Source: Rhynchopus sp. YZ270_cl-10 (lineage: Eukaryota; Euglenozoa; Diplonemea; Diplonemida; Diplonemidae). From it: a stretch of DNA of 64,000 nt. Every line of letters begins with the position of its first letter. Position 1 is the first letter of the stretch. The stretch is from positions 1,116,001 through 1,180,000 of the forward strand of contig OZ037908.1 of assembly GCA_964035575.1 (NCBI GenBank). The letters run 5' to 3'. The notes below the pieces were generated by a model, which was not told the origin of the DNA, did no database searches, and saw nothing but the letters and a program-made list of their open reading frames with translations. The position numbers and the translations under genes were made by a program. This document shows, one piece after another, positions 23,101 to 35,231 of the stretch.

Positions 23101-26100
23101 TCTCCTCACCCACCGGTGGCTACTGGGTGGGCGCCAGCTGCGACACATGCCACGTCCTCTACACAGGCCCCTCCTGCAACGTGCCCTGCCCCATCGGCCA
23201 CGGAACACCCTGCAGTGGGCACGGCCGCTGCTACGCTGCGAACAACCTAGGCCGCTGTCTCTGCAGTGCCTCCCACTGCGGGCCTGCGTGCGAGCTGAGC
23301 GGTGCTGATGTGTGCACAGACTATGCGTGCCCGCCCCTCTACGCAGGCGTCTCCTGTGCACAGAAGTGTGTCGACTGCGGTGGGGACGGTGAGTGCGACG
23401 GCGGCAAGCTTGGCTCCGGGGACTGCGTCTGCGCTGCGGGCTTCACCGGGAGCACCTGCAGCACTGCGGTGGACTGCACGCTCTGCGACCAGGGGGCGTG
23501 CGACGGCACGGCACACCAGGACGGCGGTTCGCAGTGCACCTGCCACTCTGGGTGGGCCGGACGGTGGTGCACGAAGCAGTGCCCGGGTGGGTTCCGCAAC
23601 CCATGCCACGGCAACGGTGTCTGCGACGAGGGCGACCGTGGCAGTGGTCTATGTGTGTGCTTCCCCGACTGGCGGGGCGACGCATGCAATATCACCTGTC
23701 CAGGACAAACCCCCAGTGGCCATGCCTGCAGCGGCCATGGTATGTGCCAGCAGCACGGCCTCCCCTGCCAATGCGACGGCCAATGGTCGGGCGAGGTCTG
23801 CAGCGACTGTGCGCTTGGTTGGAGCGGTGCCGACTGCACAACACCGTGCACGACGGGGACCACCAACGGCAGGCTCTGCGAATGCGCCTGGGGTTGGTAC
23901 GGTGCGACGTGCGACCAGGAGTGCCCTGGGCGGAAGGGGAACGCGACCTCGGTGACAACTACGAGCGAGGTCTGTTCTGGGCACGGCGACTGCATGGACG
24001 GAAACACCGGGACAGGGAAATGCGTCTGCTCTTCACCAGAATACTACGGGGATCTGTGCGATGTGTACTGCTACGAGCCTGTCACCTGCGCGAGCTACCC
24101 ACAACGTTCGGTGACGTGCAGTGCCGCTGGCTGCACCTGCGCTGCAAGCAGCACACGAGGCTACTGGAGCGGTGCTACCTGCACGGACTGCTCCGACGGC
24201 TACTGGGGTGGGTCCTGCCTGGCGCACTGCTCCTGCAGCGGGCACGCCTACCGCTGCTCCAAGCACACCGGCGCATGCTCCTGCCACAGCGACGACAACC
24301 TTGGCTACTGGGCGCCACCCACCTGCGTCCGCTGCGTGCAAGGCTACACCGGCGTGCTCTGCACAGACAAGCAGGTCGCAGTGACACGCGTTGGCGGCAG
24401 CACGGCCCTCTTCCACGCAGGCTACGCCAACATCGCCAGCTCCTTCGTCATCGTCGATGAGCAGGAAAGCAGGATCATCGTGACCTCCACACCCCCTGCC
24501 GTCTTCTCATACAAAGGCGCGCAGGGTGGCGGCGCACCTACCATCACATACGACGCAGTGCAGAGCAAGGGGCTGGCCACGTGGAGTGGACAGATTCTGT
24601 CGTATATGTTCTCCGCCTCGGGGCGTTACATATGGACCGTCAACAAGGTGTCCGAGACGCGCACGGAGATGGTCCCTGTTGTGCGAAAGGCGTTGGTACC
24701 CTTGAATAAGTTTCCTTTAAACCCGATCGTCGCGGCAGGGGTGGGTGAGGATGTGGCACAGCGCAGTGCCGACGTCTTGGTTGCCATGCCTAAGGTGCTC
24801 GCAGCTGTCTTCGAAGGTACAAGCATGTACACCTTCTATGACTTTGGGGGAGGCCACTTCGAGCTGCAGCGCACCGAGATTGACGAGGAGAACTTCAGCC
24901 TGCGGCTGCTTGCGAAGTTCAATCTGCAGACCTATGTGGATGTCTTTCTCTCTGTCAAGAAGTGGGAGCGGCCTGTTGTGTCAAGCGGCCTGAAGGAGCA
25001 TACGATGATACTGTCGGGCATCAAAAACAACAAAAATGTGCTGCAGATTTTGACAGTGTCGCTGCTGACATCGGACATTGCGGTGACGAAGATTAACACA
25101 ACGTTCGGCGATGTTGCGACAGCACAGATGCGTCTGCTTGAGTTTTTCCAGCAAGAATACGCCTTCGTTACAGTGCAGGAAACTGAGTACGTCCGCAAGG
25201 ATGGGTCCCTCAGCGTCCCGGGGCAGTCCCGGCTGAATCTTGTCCGCGTCAGTCTGAGCGAGGCTGTCGCACAGCCACACCTTACGGACTGGAAGCTTGC
25301 AAAGGTTGTTCATGAGTCTGAGAAGGCATTCTATGCAAAGACGCTGTCGCTGACGGAGTTCCCCAACCAAGGGCAGGTCATCATTGCGCAGGGGAGCATC
25401 TCCGCACCGCTGCCGTCTGTCATGATGAAGTTCGACCCCCTCACCTTCAGTGTCACCGGGAAGTTGAAGTTCACGTACTTCGCGGGGAAGGCGGAGGATG
25501 TGGTTGACATTGTGACGGTGCCGTCGCTGCGGATGTCGGTTGCGCTGCCGGCGACACCGTTTTTGCGTTTGGTTCAGATGAACAGCTTTGCGGTCACCGA
25601 TGCGAGCCCTCGCGTTATCGATGTCTCTGGGCAGACCTCCGTCGTCTTGAATGGTACAGGCTTCATCTCTGACAGCAAGAAGGCCTACTGCCACTTCCTC
25701 GGGATGAAGCTGCAGGCACGCAATGTTACCGCATCGTCGATGGTGTGTGACGTCCCTCCTCTGGGAAACCTTGATACCGGGTCCTGCGAGGGGCAGCCCA
25801 TCGAGGTCTCCATCCTCGGCGACAAACGCTTTTCGAACAACGGTGTGACCCTCAGCGTGGTCTCCTCCGCGACCGTCTTTGGGGTCTCCCCGCCGTACAT
25901 CCAGGGCAGCGCCTCTGGGTTTGAGCGCAAGGTGTACCTCGACCTCACCGGGTACGGATTTGTCCCCTCTCAAGTCGCTCGCTGCCTCCTTAACCGCTCT
26001 TTAATCATGTCAGACAGCAACGTCCCCCCCGCGCAACGACTCCAACCGATCCCCTCTGTAGTGTACGGCCAGGCTGTGTATCAGACCCCCACAAAGGTTG

Positions 26101-29100
26101 CCTGCATTCTGGACAAAGGCACCCAGCTGGATGTCTCGCAGTACCCTTACTACGTCTCAGTGTCGCAAGATGGGCAGTTCTTCCCTGCAGGCACCACGCA
26201 GTTGAGGGTTGTAGGTGCACCTTTTAAGGTAATAGTATTCATGGCAGAGTCCTCGGTGAATGTTCCTGCATCAGGTATTATGGCACTGCCTACTTTACGG
26301 ATTGATGTGAGTGACAGCATGGGGAACAAGCTTGGTGCATATGGTCTAGACGCAGTACTACGACACGCAGAGGTGCACAGTACAGTGCAGTGCACGAATG
26401 CCACGCATTCTGTGGCATTGCCGCTGTACTACAACGCACTGCGTGACAGCGGTGCGGTCCATCAAGGCACACTCAACGAAACCACAGTACCACGTCTCTT
26501 CAACGCAAATTCAAGCATATTCAATAGAACACTATCGCATATCCTGCTGTCCTACGGGAGCGCAAACGTCTCGGGGCTGTACATGAGAGAGACCTCTGTT
26601 GGGACCTGCAAGATCCTCGTCACCGTCAACCCCACCTCCGACCGTTGGGTTGCCTCTGCGCTCCTCCAGGTTGCCACCGGCACGCTTACCTCCCTACAGA
26701 TCACCACATTCCTCCCAAAGGCAGTCGACCCACGGGTACCTACAGGGAAAAGCATGTACCGCCATCCTCAGATGATAGGGCCGATCACTGTGACCGGGGT
26801 GGATGGAGGCGGTAATGCAGTACCGTTGGGCACAGCGGACATCCTGGAGGCCTTTCTGCAGCGAACCGACAACAACGAAACGCTCGGGAAAACCATCATG
26901 TTTCCGAACGACGCGGGCACGGAGTGGGTCCTCACGCTGACCCTCCCTACGGACCTCCTCTACGGGCCAGACTACATCCTGGTCATACGTCTGCTTGACA
27001 TACGCTCTGCCGTTCTCCCACGCTACGACGGCCCCCTCGTAAAAGCGCCATGTGGTGACTACGCTGGTTGGGGCGACGACGAAAACGCACAGTACGCAGT
27101 ATTAGGCAAGCCCCTCTGCAAGCCCTGTCCACGAGGGGGGCTCTGCGACGGCACGCACACGGTGGTTGCAAAGCCAGGCTGGTGGCGTGAGAGCGAGCCC
27201 TACACCTTCGGCGCGCCGCAGCTCTACACATCAAAGCGCGAGACACTGTACACCAACTTCTATTTGTGCCCCAACCCCGACGCTTGCCTTGGTGGAGAAC
27301 TTTCCAGCTGTGCAGAAGGATACCTCGGGGTGAAGTGCCGTGGCTGTAGCAGCGAGTATGGACGTTCCGGGAAGAACTGCGTGGAGTGTATGGACAACTC
27401 GGCGACGGTGGCGATTGTTGTCTTTGTGGGGATGTTTCTGGTGCTTATCATTGCCGTGATTGTGTACCGCACCCTGCTCGAGTCGACGCTAGGCAAGAAA
27501 AGTCTGCTCTTTGTCTTCATGAAGCTGCTTCTCAACTACTTTCAAATGCTGGCAGCCTGCCTCGGTGACTCCTCAGTACGCTGGCCGGAGGCCCTCCAGT
27601 CTGCTGTAGCAGCGCACCGCCAGGTCCTCACCTTTCACCTCTCCTTCTCGCCCTTCGCCTGCATCACGAAGTTTTCGATTTACAGCTTGTTTTTGTTCAT
27701 GCTCTTTGTTCCGGTACTTTGGGCAGGTTTGTTGGCTCTGTCGTATCCTATTATCAAACAGACCCAGGCATGGTGGGAGAGACGGCAGGCACGACGCAAG
27801 GACCAACTTGAGCAGGAGGAAGATAAGAAGATGGCACGCAAAGGGCGCGAGGTGTTTGCGAATGACAAAGTGTTTTCTGCGAAGACTGCGAAGAGGTCGG
27901 TGGGCGAGGTCCGCAGGGCGTCCATGCTGGTCTTTGCCGACAACACGGGTGCAGACAACACCACCCCGAAGGCACCAGCTCTAGATGCATCACTGCTTTT
28001 CACACAGCCGCCTGCAGACAAAAAACTGAGCGACAGCGGCAACCAATCGCCCTTCGCCTTTGACAACAACCACAACACCCCCACCCTCACCAAGGACAGC
28101 AGTGCGGCCGACAGCGACAAGCGTGAGGACAGCGGCGAGCAGGGCCAAGACCAAGAAGGCGTCCTCGACAGCTTCGTTGCCTTCGGCGCTGCCTTCGACA
28201 ACGAAGACGACCCCCCAGCGAGACGCGACAGCGACGCCAAAGGTGAGAGCATCAAGCTTGAGAACAGCCTCGGCTCCGGCCCGTCGTTTCTTCTCGACAC
28301 CCCCGACGAGGCCGGCCGGCTTGAGAACAGCCTCGGATCCGGTCCATCGTTTCTTCTCGACACCCCCGATGAGGGAGGCCCGAACCTCCGTCGTGGGAAG
28401 TCTGTCAGCTTTTCGGGGCAGCTCCCGACAGACAACTCCCAAATCATTGTTGAAGCCTCAGAAAGCACAGAACCAGCCTTGCCTACTATTACGATGCCGC
28501 TGCCGGAATTGCCCGCTGCACCCCCTGCAGCGAGCGGGATGTTGAGCAAATTCGGCAAACTCGGCGCAGTCGCCCCGCCTGCTGCAGTCAAAAAGAAGCC
28601 AGCGAATCTTTCCACCGGCCTGCGCGTCTCCCGCGCACTCTCCACAAATGGACACCACATGCTGCTCTTCGACACCGGCGACTCCGAACCATCCTCTAGT
28701 GACGACGAAGCAGAATATGTCCCAGCATCTCCTGTCCAGGTGGACCTTATGGTGACCCCGGTGTCGCCACTTAAGAGTGATACTTCGTCGACGCAAAATT
28801 GGATTCAAGGGTTGCAAGCACCGAAGAGCAAATCAGGGATGAGTATCAGCACTGCCGCAAGCGAGCCTGCCAAGACAACCCCTTCGCGCAACCTTTGGAA
28901 GTCAAAGTTTGAGTTTTCGAAGGGCGCGTTGACAGCGAAGGGACGCCAGGCGAAGAAGGTTGTTCTCAATAAGGTGCGGTCCACCATCATCATTGATGAG
29001 TTTCCAAACACATTAGTCGGCTGCGCCTCCGCTGGGGTTCGTGTAAGAATCAGCAAACCCCCTGCAGTCTCCGTCCGCCTCACTCCAAAGAACCCTCTTC

Positions 29101-30857
29101 TCTCCTTTGTCCCTCGAACGGTGCTCTTCACTGAAAACACCCTTTCTGAAGACTTTAGCGTGCTTGGTAAAATGCAAGGGGAGTACATCGTGTCTTGGGT
29201 AGTGACCGGGCCCAACCAAGACGATTATGAACCCCCAGAAAGCTCTTCAGTGATTTTCTTTAAGCAGTTCGATCTGACGGCGTGGGATATAGTGTTCACG
29301 GCCTGGATTGTAGGGTACTTTTTGATGCATCCGTTGTTGGTGTTGTTTGGCGGGAGTCTGTTGGAGTGCAATGAAGTGAACGGGAGGTTTTATTTGGAGG
29401 TTGCGGTAACAGAGGATTGCTATACGGACACATGGTTGAGGTGGCAGGTGGTAAACGCAGTGGGCTTCTTCGTCTATACGATTGCACTCCCCGCGGCCTT
29501 TCTGATCTACCTTCAGCGGAAGAGAGGGAAGGATGCGCTGCACCTCGGCGGGTTTTCGTTCCTGATCAACGGCTATCAGAAGCAGTTTTGGTATTGGGAG
29601 TTTGTCGTGCTGCTGCGGAAGGTGCTTCTCATTGCCGCCTCGGTCTTCGTGCAGACCCTGGTCTATCGTCTTTTTATTGCACAATATTTGGTGTTTTTTT
29701 CCCTTCTCCTTAACGTCCTGGTTCACCCCTTCGAACACCAAGTACACCATCGTGCGGAAAATACGATTCTTGTAATCCTTCTTTTCACTCTTAATCTTGG
29801 TCTCTATTATTTCCGATCGGATCTTGCTCTCGAAATGAGCGAAGGGGAGCACATGGCGCAGGACCCTATGTTGTACGTAGTGTACGTCATGCTGGTGGCA
29901 AGCAATACGTTGGTGTTCCTTGCGTTTATTATTTTGTTCTTGAGTATGTACCGGTTGAGGCTGTTGGAGGAGGGGCGACACGGCTTGGTGGAGTGGATTG
30001 ACAAGAAGGACACCGATGTGCTGCAGAAGCTGACACTGCCGAGGGTGATGGTCACGCTCCTCAAGAGGAATATCAAATGCTTGAACTCTTTTGGCGAGAC
30101 AAACGCCGACGACGTGGCAGGTGTCGAACGGATGTACCGCCGCCGCGAATCGGAGATGCAAGCCCGCAAGCAGGCCCTCGCCACCAAGCAGGCTGTTGTC
30201 CTTGGCTGTGCCTCTGAGGAGTTCTCTGCGTCCAACGAGGCATACATCGCGCACCTCTCCCAATCGGTTGCACCACGCAAATACTCCAACCACCCCGACT
30301 TCGCCGACGGCAGCGACGAATCTGACGATCTCGAAGGAGACGTCCTCGACGGCCCCGTCATCGACCAAATGCAGATGTTTGAAGACGCGCTCAACCCAGA
30401 GCCCCCTTCCCCCAAAGCACCCTCCTTCGGTTTCAACGTCGAAGAACCGAACGACGAAGGCAGACGACCACAACCCCAAGGACGTCGCGGAAGTACCTTA
30501 TGGGCTCATGAAGAGTCAAGACGACCAGGGGGAAGCAACTATGACGAAACAATCACGTCAGGCATGGCGGAGATCCAGCAGAACCTATACAAGGAACAGT
30601 GGCAGGCGGAGAACCGGCGCGTCTCCGCGAACCCTATAAAGTACGACCGTGCCGTGGAGTTTGGCATTGCAGACAAACCCATCGAAACGAACACCGGAAG
30701 CAAGAAGAGCCGTGTCCCTTCGAACCTCCCGCTCTCTCCAGGGCTGACGAATGTTGAAGGCCGCCAGAGGCCGTCCAACGCTGAAGGCTTCGGTGTAAAG
30801 ATGCAGCCCCCTGCGGCTCGCTCCCTCGGAGTTGGCAGGTCTGTCTGCGCGCAATAG
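17136..30857 (+). CDS. Giant mucin/IPT/EGF-repeat multi-pass membrane protein
   Basis: Two exons (17136-17916 and 18115-30857) give a product of about 4,507 residues. A signal peptide (LLLLPLLFCIPLCSAAG) ends near residue 45. A Ser/Thr-rich mucin-like stretch with repeated PTGT/PTAT phrases runs to about 280. A large ectodomain follows with IPT/TIG-like segments and many Cys, then about two dozen EGF/laminin-type modules (pattern CSGHGVCDxGxxGTGxCxC) at about 1146-2346. A non-EGF part with another IPT-like unit (VVLNGTGF) comes next. A first membrane helix at about 3352-3374 (VAIVVFVGMFLVLIIAVIVY) is followed by another near 3450-3475, a ~500-residue cytoplasmic low-complexity loop, and about six more helices at 3983-4206. 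The loop contains a tandem duplicate of ENSLGSGPSFLLDTPDE. The plan matches large putative adhesion or receptor proteins of bodonids, oomycetes and other protists. A ligand cannot be named. Confidence 0.85.
17917..18114 (+). other. Intron of the giant gene (198 bp, phase 1)
   Basis: The donor is ACAG|GTGTGT at 17917 and the acceptor is CAACACAG at 18114. Removing it restores a Ser/Thr-rich reading (PTMTETDTLSISHTETMT) that continues the mucin pattern on both sides. The open frame upstream stops at 17936 inside the intron. The intron length is a multiple of three. Confidence 0.75.
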
Positions 30858-31823
30858 CAGTATCACATAGTGGGAGAGGTTGGGTGCGTGCGCGCAGAGA
30901 GATTTTAGGGGCTCTGGAGGTGAGCGTTGTGCTGTTGTGTGTTGAATATGTCATTTTGGGTGTAAACCACGAAATGGAGTAGGATTGCATGGGTTGAGGG
31001 GGGGGTCCCACCCGATGCAGTTCACGAGAGGGCTTTTTTTTTTGTATTTCAAGTCAATTTATATTTTCTGATTTCCATCAGAACGGAGAAGATGCTGATT
31101 TTATTGGCAATTTCACTTTTTGTGTTCAAGCTGTCTTTTTTTTTGCAAAATAAACAAAAAGGGAACAGAAAAAACGTATTAACCTTTCGCAATGTGTCAA
31201 TAAGGTACCTCCTTTTCAGGGGGGCGAAAAAAACGCATGGTGTTTTTGTTCTTTTGATTAACCACAGTTGTTTTTTTCGGTTCCTTCTCTTTCAAGGTTG
31301 GATTGTTCACCCACTAACAGGGAATGTGAGCTGGGTTTAAACCGTTGTGAGACAGGTTACTGATGGAGAGTGGGTGATTGAGCAGCTGAAAGAAAGCAGG
31401 GCCGAGACATGTGTTGTGCGTGGTGAAAAACGCAGCTATCCACCTCTCGTCCAATGTGTATGCGTTTGAAAGCAAAATGTGGGTAAGTAAAGCGTTTTAG
31501 CACGTTTTCAATTACTCTTTATTTCGTTGTTATTCCTAAGATTTTTTTTTCTCTCTTTTTTCAGCTGTGAGGTATTTCACATACTACCTTCCTTTGGAAG
31601 TGTTTTGCACTTCCAACTTTGTCTTTTTCCATTTAACACTAGGTGTAGTACCCCATGGATAGAGAACGCGCGTAGACGCAGTTTTAAGAAAAAACACAAA
31701 AAAAGGACGCGCGTATTTGGTTGTGTTTTCAACAACTTGTTTTTAAATAGAACGATGGTTAGGCTGAGGCCTGAACTAAACGCCGTACCACCGGGCCACC
31801 TCAGCCCCCCCCTTTTTCCCCCA
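30858..31823. other. Spacer after the giant gene, with dispersed module
   Basis: At 30961-31045 a module (TGTAAACCACGAAATGGA, then ACGAGAGGGCTTTT) matches 10757-10870. At 31498 the motif TTAGCACGTTTTCAA(T/C) followed by TACTCTT recurs at 54200 and 63358. No coding region is supported. Confidence 0.55.
31777..31803 (-). repeat. Direct repeat with tRNA-like A-box, left of element B
   Basis: TAAACGCCGTACCACCGGGC and the following CACCTCA recur with few changes at 35121-35146, in the same orientation, so the pair brackets element B. On the minus strand it reads GGTGGCCCGGTGGTACGGCG, close to a type 2 promoter A-box (TGGCNNAGTGG). It could be the head of a tRNA-derived SINE. No convincing B-box is seen at the normal distance. 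Confidence 0.4.
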
Positions 31824-34800
31824 CACGACGTTGAAGTAACTTACTTTACTTGTGGTTTTACTTGTGGTTTTACATGTAATAATTTTTACTTGTGGTCACA
31901 AGTAATTACTTGTGACCACAAGTAACTTTTACTTGTGCACAAGTAATTTTTTACTTGTGCACAAGTAACTTTTTACTTGTGCACACGGTGCGCTGGTCAG
32001 AGATCTGACCAGGTACCCAGGTACCCAGGTACACGGTACACTGTGTACAAGGAAAAAAGTCGTGAAAGAGCAACCACAGCTCCACATGACAAACACAAAA
32101 GTGTCCAGTCACGTGGGGCATTCATGCACTGAGGAGATAATGATCCAACAATTTACAAGAAAGATTACTTAACCTACTGCTGGAAGTTGCCAGGTCGTAG
32201 TAACACACAAAGTGTGCCTCCGTTCGGGAAGACCGGATATTCTAGAGACCAAAAAGGCCTCAAGAATATCTTCCGGTAGTCAAGGTATAACCGAATGAAC
32301 GGCCCAAGACCCCCGTGGAGAAGTTAAATGTTGTAATGCTATCAAGTAGAAACTGCGACCACTGTCTTACCCTCCTCAATACATGGTGGAAGATGTCTTT
32401 GACAACAAATATCCTGTACCCAGGTACCCATATTCCCAGACCCACGCAGTACCACGTCACAGTACTACGCAAAATTTACCACCAGACCCTGTCTTCGTGC
32501 ACCTTAAGTACAACGCCGCAGACAGGCCAAACATGCGTTGGACTCAGAGGAATGCCCGCTGTGCAGGTATCATGAGAACCAACTCCCAGCAACAAGGGGC
32601 GCCTTTTGGCGGGCGTTGTTGAGGGTGTTTGGGGTGCAAAGTTTTCCACAATTTTGATGCGCGGGTACAGAAGTGTTGTCTTGTTCTTTCATCTCTAAGG
32701 AATGTAAATGTCAATCGCGTTTAACTACCACTAGGGCTTGTTTAGTGAACCCACGAGGGGTCGAAGGGGGTTGGTTATCCCATATCTATCAAAGGTTGTG
32801 TCGACCAGGCGAATCCACTATGTTACGCTGTACGGGTTAAATCCGAAGAAATAACGCTTTAGCAGCCGCAGGAAGTTTGTTAAAAAGAGTGCCTCACGCT
32901 ACACAAACCACCACCCGCGATTGACTTAGATGTTATAACAAAGAGAATTCAGAACAAAACAACACCCTGCCCCATACACACTAAATTGTCATGCTTCGAG
33001 AGCATGCCTGGGCCAAAATTACTGTGACAAAAAGGCAACAAGACCACCCACAAGGAGTGTGAAATGTGCACTGGATTTCTGGGGGAACGCAATATTTTCT
33101 TGTGCCTCGTCCTCCGCAAGCAGAGGACAGACTTTCCGGAAGGTTTCCAAAGTCGAATTTCTTGCACTAGCCATGCTCCCTGGGTTAATGGCAATAGCAG
33201 TGACTGACAAAATGTTCCCACCCCCCTTCATCCGCAAACTCAGTATTGATGCAGGTGAACGTGTGTGAGTTGAATGTCGGAGACGGCGAAGGTTCTCATC
33301 GCACTCGCAGATGCTGTTCAGATTTCACGATCCTGTGATGAGTGGAAATGTGGGGTGTAGTTAGGTTATGGTAGCTTGGAAAATACAAGTTAATTCATGA
33401 CTTCAAGAAAAATGGTTATCGAATTTGAGGATGTAGAAAGACAGGGACGCAAAAAGTAGTGTAAAACCCCCCATATGTGAAAATTGTATTTTCTGGGGGA
33501 GATAAAACCATACCTTGTCTGCACATTCACCATTTGTGCCAGCGCCTCTGAGGGATAGAAGCTGGTTCTGGATCAACGTGGACTGCTCTTAGGGGAACCG
33601 GGGAACCGTTCCCTGGTTCCCGTTCCGAAATGACCGGTTCATTATACTCCAGTTCCGGGGGTATCGGACTGTTGGGGCCCCCTCGCCCGACCCCCAGATG
33701 ACTGGCATGACAGCACCTTAATTTTTTTCTGCTCGCTGCGCTCGCGGAAGTACACCCCAAAAAAATTTCCGCTCGCTTCGCGCTAACTTTTGGAAAAAAA
33801 TCTGGAAAATCGTGCTTCGGGCCCAAAAAAACGCACCTCAAATAGGGTTACGTCTGGGGGTGAAAAAGCAGTGTTTTGTGGCATTTCCGAGCTGTGGTGG
33901 GGCATATTCGGAAAAGTGGACAAATTTTAGTGACTTAAATTTTCACATAATATGAACCCATACTCCTAAACAAGGGGCATTTTCAGTCTGAAAACCCAAA
34001 TTCAGATGAATTTGTGGTGTTTTTGACTGGGAACAGGTAGCGCCGCAGGCGCACGGTACCCAACCTTTTTCCTTTCCCTTTTCTCTGCTTTCTTTTGATT
34101 GCGCGAGCTGATTGCTCTCCACGGTGGGGTCACATGTGTGTGTGAAAACACTCTAAAGTACCCGTACTCTGAACTATGAGATTCCTCTGGTTCTAGTAAA
34201 GAAACCCCGGTCTCAAAAAGTGCGTAAATATCCTTTTCCGCCCAAGAGGTCGTTTTGTTGCATTTCCGAAGACCCACCCACGAGACCTGTCAAATCTATG
34301 TGACATGTTATAAAATAACATCTAATCTCGCATGTCGTATCACCAAAAACCCTAGTAACATTCTCATCATGTGTGGGATGGTAGGTGTTCACATGACTCG
34401 TCACAACTCTTCACAACACAGTCTCTGACATATATTGTTGTGAAAGAGTTGTGAATTGAAATGAAAATTTGTGTTCTCCAATACCCCGAACACCACCAGG
34501 AAAATTGAGCCTTTTGAGCCTTCTTTCGAGCCTTCTCAAGGAGAAAAAGTTTAATTTTCCCAGTTTGTAATTTTGTTTTGCCGTACAATTGGAAATGAAG
34601 CGTTCCTTGTGCTAGTGATCTTCGAAAATTTCAGAAATCCTTTCCGAGCAATGTCGTAGGTTTCTTATGAGGCGTTCTTCTGAGCACCCTCATAGATATT
34701 TGCTGCCTGCTTCTTCGTAGCCCTTCGCGATTTTGTGTTTTTGACGTTAAAATGCCTATGGGTGTTTTTTGGGGGTGAAAAAACCTCAAAAACGCGTTTT

Positions 34801-35082
34801 AGACCCCTAGAAAGGCTCAAAACTGCTCAATTCTGGCTGGAATTGCAAAATTGGGCACTTTTAGGGTATGACCAAAAAAATTTTCGAGAGTTCAGTTAGT
34901 ACAGAGGCGCACCTTAGAAGGTTTTGACAGGTGATTTTTACTTGTGCACAAGTAAAAAGTTACTTGTGCACAAGTAAAAGTTACTTGTGATCACAAGTAA
35001 TTACTTGTGCCACAAGTAAACTATTTTCACAAGTAAAATTACATGTAAAACCACAAGTAAAGTCATTTACTTCAACGTCGTG
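31824..35082. mobile_element. Inverted-repeat element B, composite
   Basis: The ends are CACGACGTTGAAGTAA and its complement. Inside them each arm has 130-170 bp of alternating TTACTTGTG and CACAAGTAA units (nested palindromes), so either arm can fold back on itself. The body has two parts. 31995-33370 is the inverted counterpart of the element A core. 33370-34920 is unrelated to A but has a stretch (about 33875-33950) resembling 35370-35445 of the neighbouring MITE. No intact transposase frame. Target duplication not clear, since flanks beyond the ends do not match directly apart from the tRNA-like repeat. Confidence 0.6.
31995..33370 (-). mobile_element. Inverted copy of element A core
   Basis: This segment matches 3930-5300 on the opposite strand with most positions conserved. 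For example the 70-codon frames at 4839-5051 (+) and 32260-32472 (-) differ at roughly nine residues. Element A's own sub-repeat arms are not present here. Neither copy encodes a full protein. Confidence 0.85.
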
Positions 35083-35120
35083 CAGGGGGGACAATTTCAC
35101 GGGGGAGGGTAGATAAAACC

Positions 35121-35146
35121 TAAACGCCGTACCCCCGGCCACCTCA
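35121..35146 (-). repeat. Direct repeat with tRNA-like A-box, right of element B
   Basis: This is the partner of 31777-31803, with about 24 of 27 positions the same. See that entry. Confidence 0.4.
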
Positions 35147-35231
35147 AACTACATCAATCTCTTTACCCCCCTTATTTCCCCCCCAAATGGGAAAAAACAG
35201 AACCTTTTCACTTTTTGTCCCCTTTTTTTTA

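Noticed and set aside
27680-28675. 331-codon minus-strand open frame
   Set aside because: It is a shadow of the cytoplasmic loop of the giant gene; the forward frame is continuous for 12.7 kb with clear domains.
29247-30479. 410-codon minus-strand open frame
   Set aside because: It lies opposite the membrane helices of the giant protein and has no family signal of its own.
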